From Coemansia sp. RSA 487 (lineage: Eukaryota > Kickxellomycota > Kickxellomycetes > Kickxellales > Kickxellaceae): a DNA stretch of 64,000 bases. Position numbers and translations under genes: made by a program. Shown one piece after another: positions 40,301 through 48,182 of this stretch. The notes under the pieces were generated by a model. That model saw only the letters and a list, made by a program, of their open reading frames with translations, was not told the origin of the DNA and made no database searches. Each line of letters begins with the position of its first letter. Position 1 is the first letter of the stretch. The DNA lies in NCBI GenBank assembly GCA_027577595.1, contig JANBRJ010000007.1, positions 124,001 through 188,000 of the forward strand, in the 5' to 3' direction.

Positions 40301-40953
40301 GTGTTGTTGCGGGAACAATGCAGCTGATGGGGCCACTTGGTACGACTCTTCACGAGCTCGTAGCCCTATTTGCAATCATTTTACACGACGCGAACAGCAG
40401 CAAGGCGTTGTCTTTGTTACCGGCCAGTGTGCGCGAGATGCTTGGATCCAGAGAAAGGCTGAGTGCGTTGCTACGTATGATGGCTGTGGATAAAAAGGTA
40501 TTTATGGTAGGCAGCAGCGATACGCGATATGTGTCGTCGGATACATATAACAAGCACTGGTCGATCAAACTTGACGAGCCCCATAGCATGACGTTTGTAT
40601 CTCGCATCGGTCAGAGCTTCAACGGATCAACGATCACAAAGTACACTTTTGGCGTAATGACAACTATTGCTGGCCACGTCTTTGACAATCCAGGCATTTC
40701 CCAAGCAACACTAATGCGCCGGTATTTTGCGCCTTTTGTGTCGAAAGCCGAGGTTGCTTATTACTTGGACAAGCTGGTTGCGCTTGGCATAATCGATGTT
40801 GAGACTGCTGAGATAGACAACACAGCGACAGAGAATGATTCGCTGTCTGGAGATCCTGGAGTCATCACATACTATTCGATGGCTGATGGATACTACCATC
40901 GTATCGCTGGCTTGAGCTCATCTTTTGCTGTAACTAGGGTTGAGGGCTGCTAA
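34384..40953 (+). CDS. TFC3: TFIIIC largest subunit (B-block binding, Tfc3/Sfc3)
   Basis: 2189 residues in one exon. The B-block-binding winged helix is at about 137-205 (VLADRVLKVISRAKQKGITQ, IAKELEIDSRSTFSFVRILE), which recognises the tRNA-gene B box. A further helix-turn-helix lies near 495-550 (ALSGSHGTVVRALEYFV). Acidic Ser/Asp-rich linkers occur at 325-375 and 445-485. A Myb/SANT-like helical stretch is at about 1318-1385 (RRIRWSEDETRLVSIYFAVI, SLRRHWRRMQ), followed by a Lys/Pro-rich segment. A C-terminal winged helix ends the protein (ISQATLMRRYFAPFVSKAEV). TFIIIC recruits TFIIIB and Pol III to tRNA genes. Size is larger than S. cerevisiae Tfc3 (1160) but like S. pombe and animal forms. 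Confidence 0.9.
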   Translation: MDTTVQTLKREVALDSEQGTDLEKLWVYVKIAQQETVEQYKFDCSDIVVDRPLKEYLWPIILRISGLIFEVNDTVVYDTSAAPATPTIQNKFDKFSKLSLNQVESKYPGLIVRGSHAVINKELYGTEQGNRRVTSSVLADRVLKVISRAKQKGITQRAIAKELEIDSRSTFSFVRILECEGLIVKLPIYEEGCNTNLLLLRRYQGIYLGAEYTNGAQNTAPVIGNSEQQAGGNDGEEISAQRDNSYHPEMLANMAHSRFRKRLSDYMQNLEASYIVDLDLLDAMDIDFWNMTQRKFFQRIVNRMCEDGYIECVRVMIPDPDYVKPSSPPASKDDRRDSENEDSDSSSHVALSESGPGSEGDEVADDESEECKTTMEESNTNPNQRMYPIKTRARKKVRSTREGYMYRRCYRFLKPYVRKSKIIASVGIPLQQISRDSGLDAENETLPMAEDDDASDSEAISDLNSSSDEGSPRIDDTKERDEIKYLLTKPQVKFGELACLSMEAQIFRLIALSGSHGTVVRALEYFVTNLDFRSITRVVNRLESTLVFRPDGSIPGIHTTASQREQNKSHLGEKLITIVEEFIGREHRKRIFANPIAQPLIALFTAEYSGITSDPIIPLVRLEKADASTDDPAATAPEPRAVDANDRAENSDVHLDPNTSDLAAESEALAGNAAEQTDKEGKAASAAREAMDAEYGSIQGILDEAERRRLTALSVLRERIILRVLEKESIFNCTPRKFAQFEELIKQYVLANKDLHAVAQNIFNSISKHTVDKTTYIRVLEKLATQKRLWMQTVVPTILKASRSVPATVKIVIARQVDPKGPLVDMFIQSLHDERKYYVQSAPTVPKLIDKNIDVPRTEGAEERDRDFRSRVREDFTSRAKRAWSVFSGALDDTARVDKRTSKRSKATENVSYRKKRPTLVIQNPSDETDLQATWSQVSKRLDYVPLRIGRLVDLFEYLCENLPKQIDNVYVFNNYGFRSGYLFSYVSLELYMEMTSGSMTMPEARYYIRYGIVPTEADLESESENEDDHTRVQGTLEEMMARLLTPIKDLPPAMKEIIDRHTVRARQHIQRLVSGLYILQLIRPVTNAKEITTLPPPPDAKDAFNDVIVDNPKLLNFGYQLIGRARLLKCEGYLQVLNMYQQRSQKKIDMTKLYLNDESFDLHRGTGLFQYFKELEISSREQCREFTTKHPLYGIAFSNYWHRRYVLLTSQTEILDRFVDASALSTPLDDVDRLKVAADEAGATLDEARKYYQQVFTSLCRVENRKKSERIRQENAIRKKIEEAKKQAAVKAAMRQEAIEKGFAVDDDDEEVRARRIRWSEDETRLVSIYFAVIRTHAREHNHPFALRDVTTIFPSRLKTSQPVDSLRRHWRRMQSLPDYKNLSDNLDIVWVHVLGDAIDEDLLDDDPDFEKFDIPAAVDYFRRKLISETLDGLIEKYADDIIADGGLLPFGTTKQFNQKAKPKPAETPRSAKKHEAKAKIKTKSKSNSKAVHPKPQKVQLTYLPTTMKGSEHRYVISAGKTKETAYLYEYTEDAYREVAAAKKYKSSSMYTMLTTHSGWSGVSDYSSPVITLLCSGQNQDNTDAMDVDQSSSLQRTTTTKIVARAAESVSYPDPLESLCPITRTLSISNITEWISQLALGKRSGSTDTTDDSDRQDGQNDSNGSSGYRKNNAERWYADVASLQAMIINLTLTPDDEYDVGVGQMLLSAKTDTAVHAFNLLSRKHIIYQLRGMVSSIGLSSSTEPSQLTAANDAGSTVVLHETTGITRVSVQPASSSSGKGVERETMVGVDTDACSASTGNAHMESGATQSDGASESTGASAVQKKHSDERRVPGRGYAISEQFLNTIQTTLPGSFIHGQRNSRSRGSATLDLPLESSEFWHLCQRIGAGSLWLRPSYMLESEIPFSALTGFRRQAGISIVDFGINVVEDDATDLGTQDWHALLDKSDLESTGDSAFSTIGLSAKHLALVSGVVAGTMQLMGPLGTTLHELVALFAIILHDANSSKALSLLPASVREMLGSRERLSALLRMMAVDKKVFMVGSSDTRYVSSDTYNKHWSIKLDEPHSMTFVSRIGQSFNGSTITKYTFGVMTTIAGHVFDNPGISQATLMRRYFAPFVSKAEVAYYLDKLVALGIIDVETAEIDNTATENDSLSGDPGVITYYSMADGYYHRIAGLSSSFAVTRVEGC

Positions 40954-41282
40954 CTTCAAAGCAGGAAAACCAGCTGTCAATGAATTCCCAGCCAATGGGA
41001 ACGAATCTTTGTGATTAACGGAGCTCTTTTTGATTACTCTTTTGACAAAAAAAACGCGTTGGCACTTTTTGTTTGCCTGTTTCCATATTTTGTCACTTTT
41101 GCTCTAATCTATATATTTTGAGATTCATTTCAGCTTCCTTTTTTATTTTTATTTTTATTTTTATTTTGCCCTGAGACCTCTTTTCTAAAGGCTGAAGCAG
41201 CTGTTGTTGTAGTATCTGTTGCATCTAAAACAAGACAAACAAACAAGCACAACAAAAGCACGCGTTAATACCACCACTAGAA
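40954..41282. other. Short intergenic region with TTTTTA repeats
   Basis: About 330 bases, with TTTTTA units at about 41139-41167, a likely promoter poly(dA:dT) tract for the next gene. Nothing else recognised. Confidence 0.5.
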
Positions 41283-43076
41283 ATGGCTAGAGGAAAAATA
41301 AATCGTGGAAGAGCGTCAAAGGCTAGAGGGGGTTCCCGAGCAGATAAGGGCCACGGCCTAAGGTCAAAAAAGACAAGCACTGGGGTATTTGTCGGTAAAT
41401 CTGATGTCTCAGTTGACCAGCGCGAAAAAGAACGAGATAATGGCGAGGAGGAATCCCAGGATACTCAGGCTGAGCGCATGCGGACGCGACAGGACGCAAA
41501 CCCAGAACACAAGCTTGCCCTGCAGCGGCTCATGGAGGCGTTCCGCGAGGGCGACTTTGACTCTGATCTAGATGATGGTAGCAGCGATGCAGAAAACACT
41601 GGTGAAGACGAATCTGTGGCAAAGGATGTGAAGATGACGCGTGCAAAAAAAGCGGTAATGGCCAGGCGGCGCGCCAAGCAACGCAAGCAAAAGTCTATAA
41701 AGGAGCACAACCGAGGCGAAAGCGATAGCGATTATGTGCAAGCAATGGAGAACGATGAGGCGGAGGAGGAGGAAGAGGAAGATCAAGATGAAGAAGACGA
41801 TGATGCTGGCTCCAAGGGAGACAATGGGCTGGCTGAATCGAATGGCGGTAGCGATCAAGAAAAAGAGACCAGCAAAACTGTACCTCGCAAATTTGCAGAT
41901 AAAGCAAGCAAGTCAGAAGAGAAACGGCTGATACTAAAGTTCAAAATGGCGAAGCTCGCGAAAACCAACGGCACTTCTAGGAACACCAGCAACAATAGAG
42001 GAGCGGAAGAGGATGCGCCACGGTTGGAAGATATTGACTGGTCTGAGTTTGATTTGCAGACCATCAATTCTATACTTGCTCGACGCGAGGAGCTCCGCAA
42101 AAAGCGCCGTAGGGCAGTGATGAAAGGAATTGGCGCTGAGGACGACGGCCAGATTACCACATCAAAGCTCAAAAAGTCCAGTCTTGCACCGGCGCCGCTG
42201 CAGCTCGAGCGTGTTGGCAATGGCAAAGAGCCAGTAAGCAACAACGTTGAAGCAGTGAGCGAGCAGCATACAGAGGAGCAACAGGAAAATGATCAAGAGC
42301 GGTATGAAGCAGAAAAAGGCAATAGTGAGGCTATGGACGTGGATGTCGAAGGCGACAGGCCCGAGCTTCGTTATCTCTTTGATTCGATTGAGGCAGCTCC
42401 GCTATCGCCAGGAGGATCATCCCTTCAGCTTCCTCCGCGTACATCAGCCATGAACCCAGAGGGCATGGATGTTGATGCGGATAGCAGTGCTTTCGTTGCG
42501 GGAATGCGCCATGGCAGACCACACCCCGCGTTCATACGCAGCATTGCCGATTCTCACTTGGGCACGCCCAGAGATATGCGCATCGTGCTGCAGTACGAGC
42601 TAAAGAGCGAGGAGCGTGTGCTGAAGGATATACGTGCAGAGATTCTAGACAAGCTGTCCAAGCTGCATACCGAGGAGAAGCTTCTGCGGATGATTGTCAA
42701 AAAAGATATTGATATCGAAGACGACGAAGCTGCCACACAGAATGCTGGAGACGTGAGCGCTGTATTCAACGGTTACATTGACAACGACGCATCTGGAAGT
42801 GGCAAGCATGCGCCGCAGTCCATCGCAGTGACTCAAGGTTTGGGCGAACATGTTGGCTTTGAATTTGAAACTGGAACGGATGTGATTGCTAACGCGGGAG
42901 CAGCTGATGAAGAGGATGGCACTGGCGGAAGCGATAGTGATGATTCGCTCAGTGGAATGTCTTCAAGTTCAAGTGAGGATGAGGTTCCAGACGATGAAGT
43001 GACCCGTGGTGCATTGAGCCGTGTGTTCAAGCAGTATTTGCCAGATGAAAGCGTGGATGAGAACCTTGGTCCTTGA
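41283..43076 (+). CDS. Unrecognised acidic, probably nuclear protein
   Basis: 597 residues in one exon. The N-terminus is Arg/Lys/Gly-rich (MARGKINRGRASKARGG) and looks like a nuclear or nucleolar targeting segment. A basic stretch near 118-142 (TRAKKAVMARRRAKQRKQKS) is followed by a Glu/Asp run at about 155-178. Helical charged segments follow: about 245-285 (LEDIDWSEFDLQTINSILAR, KKRRRAVMKG) and about 418-475 (TPRDMRIVLQYELKSEERVL, LDKLSKLHTEEKLLRMIVKK), the second probably coiled coil. The tail is Ser/Asp-rich and ends with VFKQYLPDESVDENLGP. I do not recognise the family. Chromatin or ribosome-assembly proteins have such composition, but this is only a guess. Basic tail plus acidic runs make membrane or secreted roles unlikely. 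Confidence 0.8.
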   Translation: MARGKINRGRASKARGGSRADKGHGLRSKKTSTGVFVGKSDVSVDQREKERDNGEEESQDTQAERMRTRQDANPEHKLALQRLMEAFREGDFDSDLDDGSSDAENTGEDESVAKDVKMTRAKKAVMARRRAKQRKQKSIKEHNRGESDSDYVQAMENDEAEEEEEEDQDEEDDDAGSKGDNGLAESNGGSDQEKETSKTVPRKFADKASKSEEKRLILKFKMAKLAKTNGTSRNTSNNRGAEEDAPRLEDIDWSEFDLQTINSILARREELRKKRRRAVMKGIGAEDDGQITTSKLKKSSLAPAPLQLERVGNGKEPVSNNVEAVSEQHTEEQQENDQERYEAEKGNSEAMDVDVEGDRPELRYLFDSIEAAPLSPGGSSLQLPPRTSAMNPEGMDVDADSSAFVAGMRHGRPHPAFIRSIADSHLGTPRDMRIVLQYELKSEERVLKDIRAEILDKLSKLHTEEKLLRMIVKKDIDIEDDEAATQNAGDVSAVFNGYIDNDASGSGKHAPQSIAVTQGLGEHVGFEFETGTDVIANAGAADEEDGTGGSDSDDSLSGMSSSSSEDEVPDDEVTRGALSRVFKQYLPDESVDENLGP

Positions 43077-43552
43077 GCTGACTTTTTTCTTTTACAATAA
43101 ATATAATTCCCTTCTCCAATATGCTGTAGTTAAACAGTCACCCTATTTTAATGTCTGTAGAGACGTCAGGTGCTTTGTTGCCACTTGGTTTGTATCGTGT
43201 CCAAACAAGGAATAAATCTCGTTGATCGTTGACCAGCTGATAAAACCGTGGTCGGGAGGCGGGCTGGACCATTGTTTTCATGTCCATGAGAGATATACTT
43301 GCTTTCACAGTCAATAGCAGAAAACCATTATATCTCCCATTGTCTCATTTTGGCATGAGATCGCCCACCAATAAATGGCTGCATCCGTCTTCATACAGAT
43401 ATCCTGGTTGTTACAAACCACAATTTTTGTTAGTTTCTGGTAGAATCTCTCTTTCTTCCTCTAATCCTACGCCACCCATTTATTTATATTTATAATCGCC
43501 CTCTATATTTCTACACCAGCTCATTTATATAGATATAGAAATAGAATTAGAT
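43077..43552. other. Intergenic region before the acyltransferase cluster
   Basis: About 475 bases. The last 60 bases are T/A-rich with overlapping TTTATA motifs near 43480-43530, a probable promoter of the first acyltransferase. No frame recognised. Confidence 0.45.
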
Positions 43553-45055
43553 ATGGACGAGTTTAAGGACACTGTAAAGTCGCAGATTTTCTCTCTAGAC
43601 GGCTTTGACCAAATCGTCTCCAGTATGTACATACCCTGCTATTACTGGTTTGAAAACACCGCTGCTGACACATCATGGATCAAGTATATGCCTCCGGAGG
43701 CACTATGCTATTCTTTCTATCGCACGCTTCAGGACTTTCCAATAATTGCTGGGCGTTTTAAGACGGATAAGGACGACCGTGGATATGTAGAAGTGGACAA
43801 AAACGATCTCAACATGCCCATATACACCGATGCCAGCTGGGATGTCGAGTTCAAGAAAATCAAAGACGCAGGATTCGACACAAAGCTCCTTCCCGAAACT
43901 TTCCAGGAAGCTTGCAGCATAGCCGCCGCTTCCAGGTTTGCTACAACTAGTGCCAAACTTGGGATATTCCGTATATGCAGACTCAAGGACTTTAGCGGCG
44001 TAGTTATACTTGCCAGTATTGCACATGGGATTGTTGATGGACACGGGCACCTTGCTTTTATGAACCGTTGGGCCGAGGTATCTAGGTGGATGCAGGAATG
44101 TCTTGCCAAAAAGGAGCTGCAGCTGCCGACAAGGACATTTATCCACGACCGCTCTATTCACAAAGACTATAGATTACATGGTACCGATGCGCTGGATGAT
44201 ATGACGCTCAGATCAGCATATGATGGCAGTTCGTTAACCAGGTTCTTCTCGCGGCTGCCAATCGACAAGCGCAACCGCATCTTCAAATCAATATCTCCCT
44301 CCAAAAATATTGTCTGCTGCAACTTTCACGTACGAGCCGAGCCTGTGAAAGAATTGCAGGAGTCTCTACAGGAACATGCCCGACATGGGTCCCGATACAC
44401 CACGAACGATGTATTCACCGCTCTAATGGCTATGGTTGTCAGCCAAGCTATCCACAAAAACACCGTCAGTAACAGAAATAGGGTTGTGTCTAAAATGAAA
44501 TCCTCTCTTTTTGGAAACAGCAACAACAAGGCGGACGATATGTTGATAGCAGTTGCCGTAAACATGCGTTCCCGCATCGATCACCCCAGCACTAAAGATT
44601 TTGTCGGGAATCTATCGTTTGTGAGGTACATTACCTGCTCTCAAGCGCTTGTGCAGGCAGAAAATAATCTAGAGAACATTTCTGCCGTTGCTACCAACAT
44701 CAAAGATGCTATATCGACTACAGATAAAAAGTATATTGGACAGCTGAACAACCTGATCAACAGCGAGTCCGATTCGCATATGCGTCTGATTACAAATTGT
44801 CGCAAATACGAAAATATAATAACAATATCCAATGTTAGCAAGGCTAGCTACTACGAAATGGACTTTGGCTCAGGAACTCCAAGCCTAGTCCGTCCAACAT
44901 TTCGCGTAACTTCAAATTCTGTTTTCATTATGCCATGTCACTCTGATATTGGCGGATACGACTTTGTTATGGCCCTTGAAAGGGATGTTGCCGGAGTAGT
45001 TGTCCAAGATAAACATTGGATGCGTTTGGTGGATTCATACGATTTTGACATTTAA
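43553..45055 (+). CDS. BAHD-like acyltransferase, copy 1 of 3
   Basis: 500 residues, one exon. The catalytic HxxxD motif is HGIVD at residues 158-162 (SIAHGIVDGHG), and the structural DFGxG motif is DFGSG at about 437. Both are defining for the transferase family PF02458 (plant BAHD and fungal trichothecene/other acyltransferases), which move an acyl group from acyl-CoA to a hydroxyl or amine. The N-terminal PPEALCYSFYRTLQDFPIIA segment, ahead of the motif, is also typical. No signal peptide or membrane segment, so cytosolic. It is the most diverged of the three tandem copies and leads the array. The substrate cannot be deduced. Confidence 0.85.
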   Translation: MDEFKDTVKSQIFSLDGFDQIVSSMYIPCYYWFENTAADTSWIKYMPPEALCYSFYRTLQDFPIIAGRFKTDKDDRGYVEVDKNDLNMPIYTDASWDVEFKKIKDAGFDTKLLPETFQEACSIAAASRFATTSAKLGIFRICRLKDFSGVVILASIAHGIVDGHGHLAFMNRWAEVSRWMQECLAKKELQLPTRTFIHDRSIHKDYRLHGTDALDDMTLRSAYDGSSLTRFFSRLPIDKRNRIFKSISPSKNIVCCNFHVRAEPVKELQESLQEHARHGSRYTTNDVFTALMAMVVSQAIHKNTVSNRNRVVSKMKSSLFGNSNNKADDMLIAVAVNMRSRIDHPSTKDFVGNLSFVRYITCSQALVQAENNLENISAVATNIKDAISTTDKKYIGQLNNLINSESDSHMRLITNCRKYENIITISNVSKASYYEMDFGSGTPSLVRPTFRVTSNSVFIMPCHSDIGGYDFVMALERDVAGVVVQDKHWMRLVDSYDFDI

Positions 45056-46002
45056 CAAGAGCTATACAGTGGTCGAAATATACTTTTTTTTTCTCTTTTA
45101 GTGTAATGGTGAGCCAATATTTTTTTTACTTTCAATACGTTTATTGTTTTACTCGTGGGATAACATCAGGGCTATGATAAACTTTGTAACTTTTGTGGAA
45201 ACAGCAAGTATGAATTGTTGTCTTTTGTTGTTTTATGAAATAAAAGGAACTAGAGAGAATGAACTAATATTTAAAGATTAAACAGATAAAAACATTGGCT
45301 AATCACCATTATTGCTCATACGGAAGCCCACAAGTTTTTCTAGCCAGCACACCATCCACCACCACCAGATGCTAGCTCAGCAGCTGTGTGCTGTAGAAGT
45401 TGCTTTCTTTATCGCGCCTTTTAGCAAATACACTTGTAGTGTTTGTGTAGTTGTCTTGTGTAGACGCTGCCAGATCGTTTTCGTTAGGCTTTCTATCGTT
45501 TGCGCTGTCTCCCATCATGTGCAGTTACGCTGCCTGCTGTGTTTTCGCTGAACCACGATCAAAAACAGCATTTGCGACGCTTACGCGCCAACCGACTGTT
45601 TTGGCCACTGTGGTGCGGGTTCAAACACAATCCATATATTATGTGCGGAAAAAACATTTGATCATCCCTGTACTAAAAGGGGAAAACATCTTGATCACTG
45701 TGGTTTTAATTAACTTTCTATTCTATGTTGCTAGGTTCGCTACACATATAAGTTATACTTACGCGCAATAAATCGTTTTGGCTTGGCATTCGATTGTTCC
45801 ATTCAGGTGTGGCAACCAAAATTTGATCAGATGATTTGCCTACATTAGAAGACAGTGTAAAGAACCCGCGGTGTACAGTAGAACTTGACAAGAGACGATT
45901 ACAAAAGAAGACACTATACTGGGGTATGCCTGTCTGCTATATATAGTCTCTCTTTTTCTTTAAGCAATAGTATCAGAAATACATCACTTATTATTTAAAA
46001 TC
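45056..46002. other. Spacer between acyltransferase copies 1 and 2
   Basis: About 950 bases, A/T-rich. A TATA element is at 45938-45945. Frames at 45312-45551 and 45451-45771 (+) carry no family signal. No relic of a fourth acyltransferase was recognised. Confidence 0.5.
45938..45945 (+). promoter_or_regulatory. TATA box of acyltransferase copy 2
   Basis: TATATATA, 58 bases upstream of the ATG at 46003, followed by a TC-rich stretch (CTCTCTTTTTCTTT). Confidence 0.5.
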
Positions 46003-47505
46003 ATGGACACGTTCGTCAGCACCGTCAGCTCACAGATCATCTACCTCGATGGCCTTGACGCTTCATGCTCTATTATTGGCATCCCTTTTTGCTACTGGTA
46101 CAAGAATAGCGCCAAGGGCTGTTGGAATGTATTTATGCCACCTGGAATACTCGAGCATGCCTTTTATATGACATTGCAAGAGTTTCCTATCATCTGTGGC
46201 TATATAAAAGCAGACACCAACAGCCGCACATACGTTGAGGTGGATAAAGACAACTTGAACATACCGCTGTATACGGACACTTGCTGCGATTTAGACTATT
46301 TAACAATGCAAGAGTCTGGATTCAACATCGACAAGCTTCCTGTTGATCTGAATGAAGAGTTTGGGGTTCCAGCGCCGCCTGGGTTAGTTGGTGGGCAAAT
46401 AAAACTAGGGTACTTTCGTGTCATCCGATTCAGAGATAATAGTGGTGTGGTTGTTTGTGCTAGCATGGCGCATTGCCTTGTCGACGGATATGGATTCACA
46501 CATTTTATGAATAGATGGGCCGAGATATCCAGATGGGCGCAGCAACCGCAGGACGTCAGCAATAATGCACCACTGCTCACATGCCGGTACACTCACGACC
46601 GCTCAATCCACGCTAATTATCGATCCAGACAAACCACCGCTCTAGATACGTTTACGCTTGACGCTTTATCGACAGGTAATATTTTTACAAAGTGGCTGTC
46701 GTGGGTATCCCCAGAGACGCGTGGGAGACTGTTTAGAGCATTATCGGGCGCAGCCAGCCGCACATGCTGCTACTTTCAAATTTCTTTAAAAACATTAGAG
46801 GACCTTCGAACAGCCGTGCAAAGACATATCCCACAGGAAACTCGCTGTTCTATAAACGATATTATCACTGCGTATGTAACTATCGTCGTTGTTCAGGCAA
46901 AGGAAAGAGCATCTGCCGACTGGTGGAACAAACCAGTGCCTTCGGCGATTCGCACGATCTTTGGCAATGATCTAGGGAAGCACACTGGTTTTCTAACAGG
47001 AATTGCTGTGAATATGCGCCCACACATAAGCCATACTGATGCCGGTAATTATATGGGGAACATGTCATTTGGAAAGTGCATTTGGTTTCCGCAAGAGCTG
47101 GTCCAAGTAGAGCCTACTGAAAAGGCATTATCTGCGCTGGCTTTAAGAGTAAGACAAGCAGTTATAGATGTTGACGAGCAATATGTTGCCCAATTCGGAC
47201 ATTTGCTAGAAAGCGAGCCAGACAGCTACATGCGGCTACTTTTTTGCAGTGCAAAGCATAGACGTAAGCTGATAATCAGTAGCCAGGTTAGATTTGCGCA
47301 TTATAATGTCGATTTTGGAGCGGGTAGCCCAGCACTTGTACGTCTTGCGCCCTGTGCATTTCCAGACGTCGCCTTCGTGATGCCAGGTAACCCAACAATA
47401 GGTGGTTATGAAATTGCACTTAACCTGGCACCAGATGTAGCACTTTATCTTATCCAGAACGCTAGCTGGATGAAACTGGTTGACAATTACGACTGCTACC
47501 TATAG
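46003..47505 (+). CDS. BAHD-like acyltransferase, copy 2 of 3
   Basis: 500 residues, one exon. HxxxD is HCLVD at residues 157-161 (MAHCLVDGYG), and DFGAG is at about 436. It shares with copy 3 long identical phrases that copy 1 lacks, such as YTDTCCDLDY, SGFNI..KLPVDL and CYWYKN, so copies 2 and 3 arose by a later duplication. The family transfers acyl groups from acyl-CoA. The catalytic His and Asp and the DFG loop are intact, and no stop or frame break is seen, so it is likely functional. No targeting signal is seen. Confidence 0.85.
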   Translation: MDTFVSTVSSQIIYLDGLDASCSIIGIPFCYWYKNSAKGCWNVFMPPGILEHAFYMTLQEFPIICGYIKADTNSRTYVEVDKDNLNIPLYTDTCCDLDYLTMQESGFNIDKLPVDLNEEFGVPAPPGLVGGQIKLGYFRVIRFRDNSGVVVCASMAHCLVDGYGFTHFMNRWAEISRWAQQPQDVSNNAPLLTCRYTHDRSIHANYRSRQTTALDTFTLDALSTGNIFTKWLSWVSPETRGRLFRALSGAASRTCCYFQISLKTLEDLRTAVQRHIPQETRCSINDIITAYVTIVVVQAKERASADWWNKPVPSAIRTIFGNDLGKHTGFLTGIAVNMRPHISHTDAGNYMGNMSFGKCIWFPQELVQVEPTEKALSALALRVRQAVIDVDEQYVAQFGHLLESEPDSYMRLLFCSAKHRRKLIISSQVRFAHYNVDFGAGSPALVRLAPCAFPDVAFVMPGNPTIGGYEIALNLAPDVALYLIQNASWMKLVDNYDCYL

Positions 47506-48182
47506 TTTCTTCATTTATTTTGACTATTTCGTGATTATCACAATATTTTTTATTTACTTTTGCATACGAATTAAGAAAGAAGACTCAAAACAATAGAAAC
47601 ATACATTCCATATACCACTTGCTTATAGTGTAATCCAAAAGAGAGAAAGTCGAGATGGTTTCAAGTATAAATGAAACTGTTGAGAGGTCTACATGAGTTC
47701 AGAGCCTTTGAAGATGCCATATACCGGGTTGAACTATACAACCAAACCGTCACTGATTAAATACTCTACCTTGTTTGAATGTGCTTGTACAGAACCTGTA
47801 CTACATGGCATACCTTCAAAAGTATGGAGAAAACAATGGATCCTCCTTACAGGCTGTAAAAGCACATCAGTTGCAGCGTATGCATGTGCATAACAGCGGA
47901 AACCAAAAAAGATCAATATTAGGCTGCACAAATGTTGGGGATGCAGATATCGTGTGACATGTTTCTCAGCTGTGTTAAATCTAGTTTTCAACACAGGTTC
48001 ACAAAACGAATGCAGCAATTGTTTTATATATAACTGGGATTATTTTTGTTTGATATCCGTTTAGCATTGCTTTAATTTTAGTCCACTAAGCTTAGCTATA
48101 TAAGAGAAACAGCAAACCATCCATGGAAAACAGCAAACCTCAAGGAAGAATATTTTCACATTCGTTATACCTACTCGCAAAC
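47506..48182. other. Spacer between acyltransferase copies 2 and 3
   Basis: About 680 bases. It includes a TATA box at 48097-48104 and, probably, an upstream ATG at 48123 that is in frame with copy 3. Frames at 47693-47893 (+) and 47734-48018 (-) are not supported. Confidence 0.5.
48097..48104 (+). promoter_or_regulatory. TATA box of acyltransferase copy 3
   Basis: TATATAAG, 79 bases upstream of the preferred ATG at 48183 and only 19 bases upstream of the in-frame ATG at 48123. The spacing supports initiation downstream of 48123. Confidence 0.5.

Noticed and set aside
45612-45640. GGGTTCAAACACAATCC resembling a tRNA T-loop
   Set aside because: No matching D-arm, anticodon arm or acceptor stem lies upstream at the right spacing.
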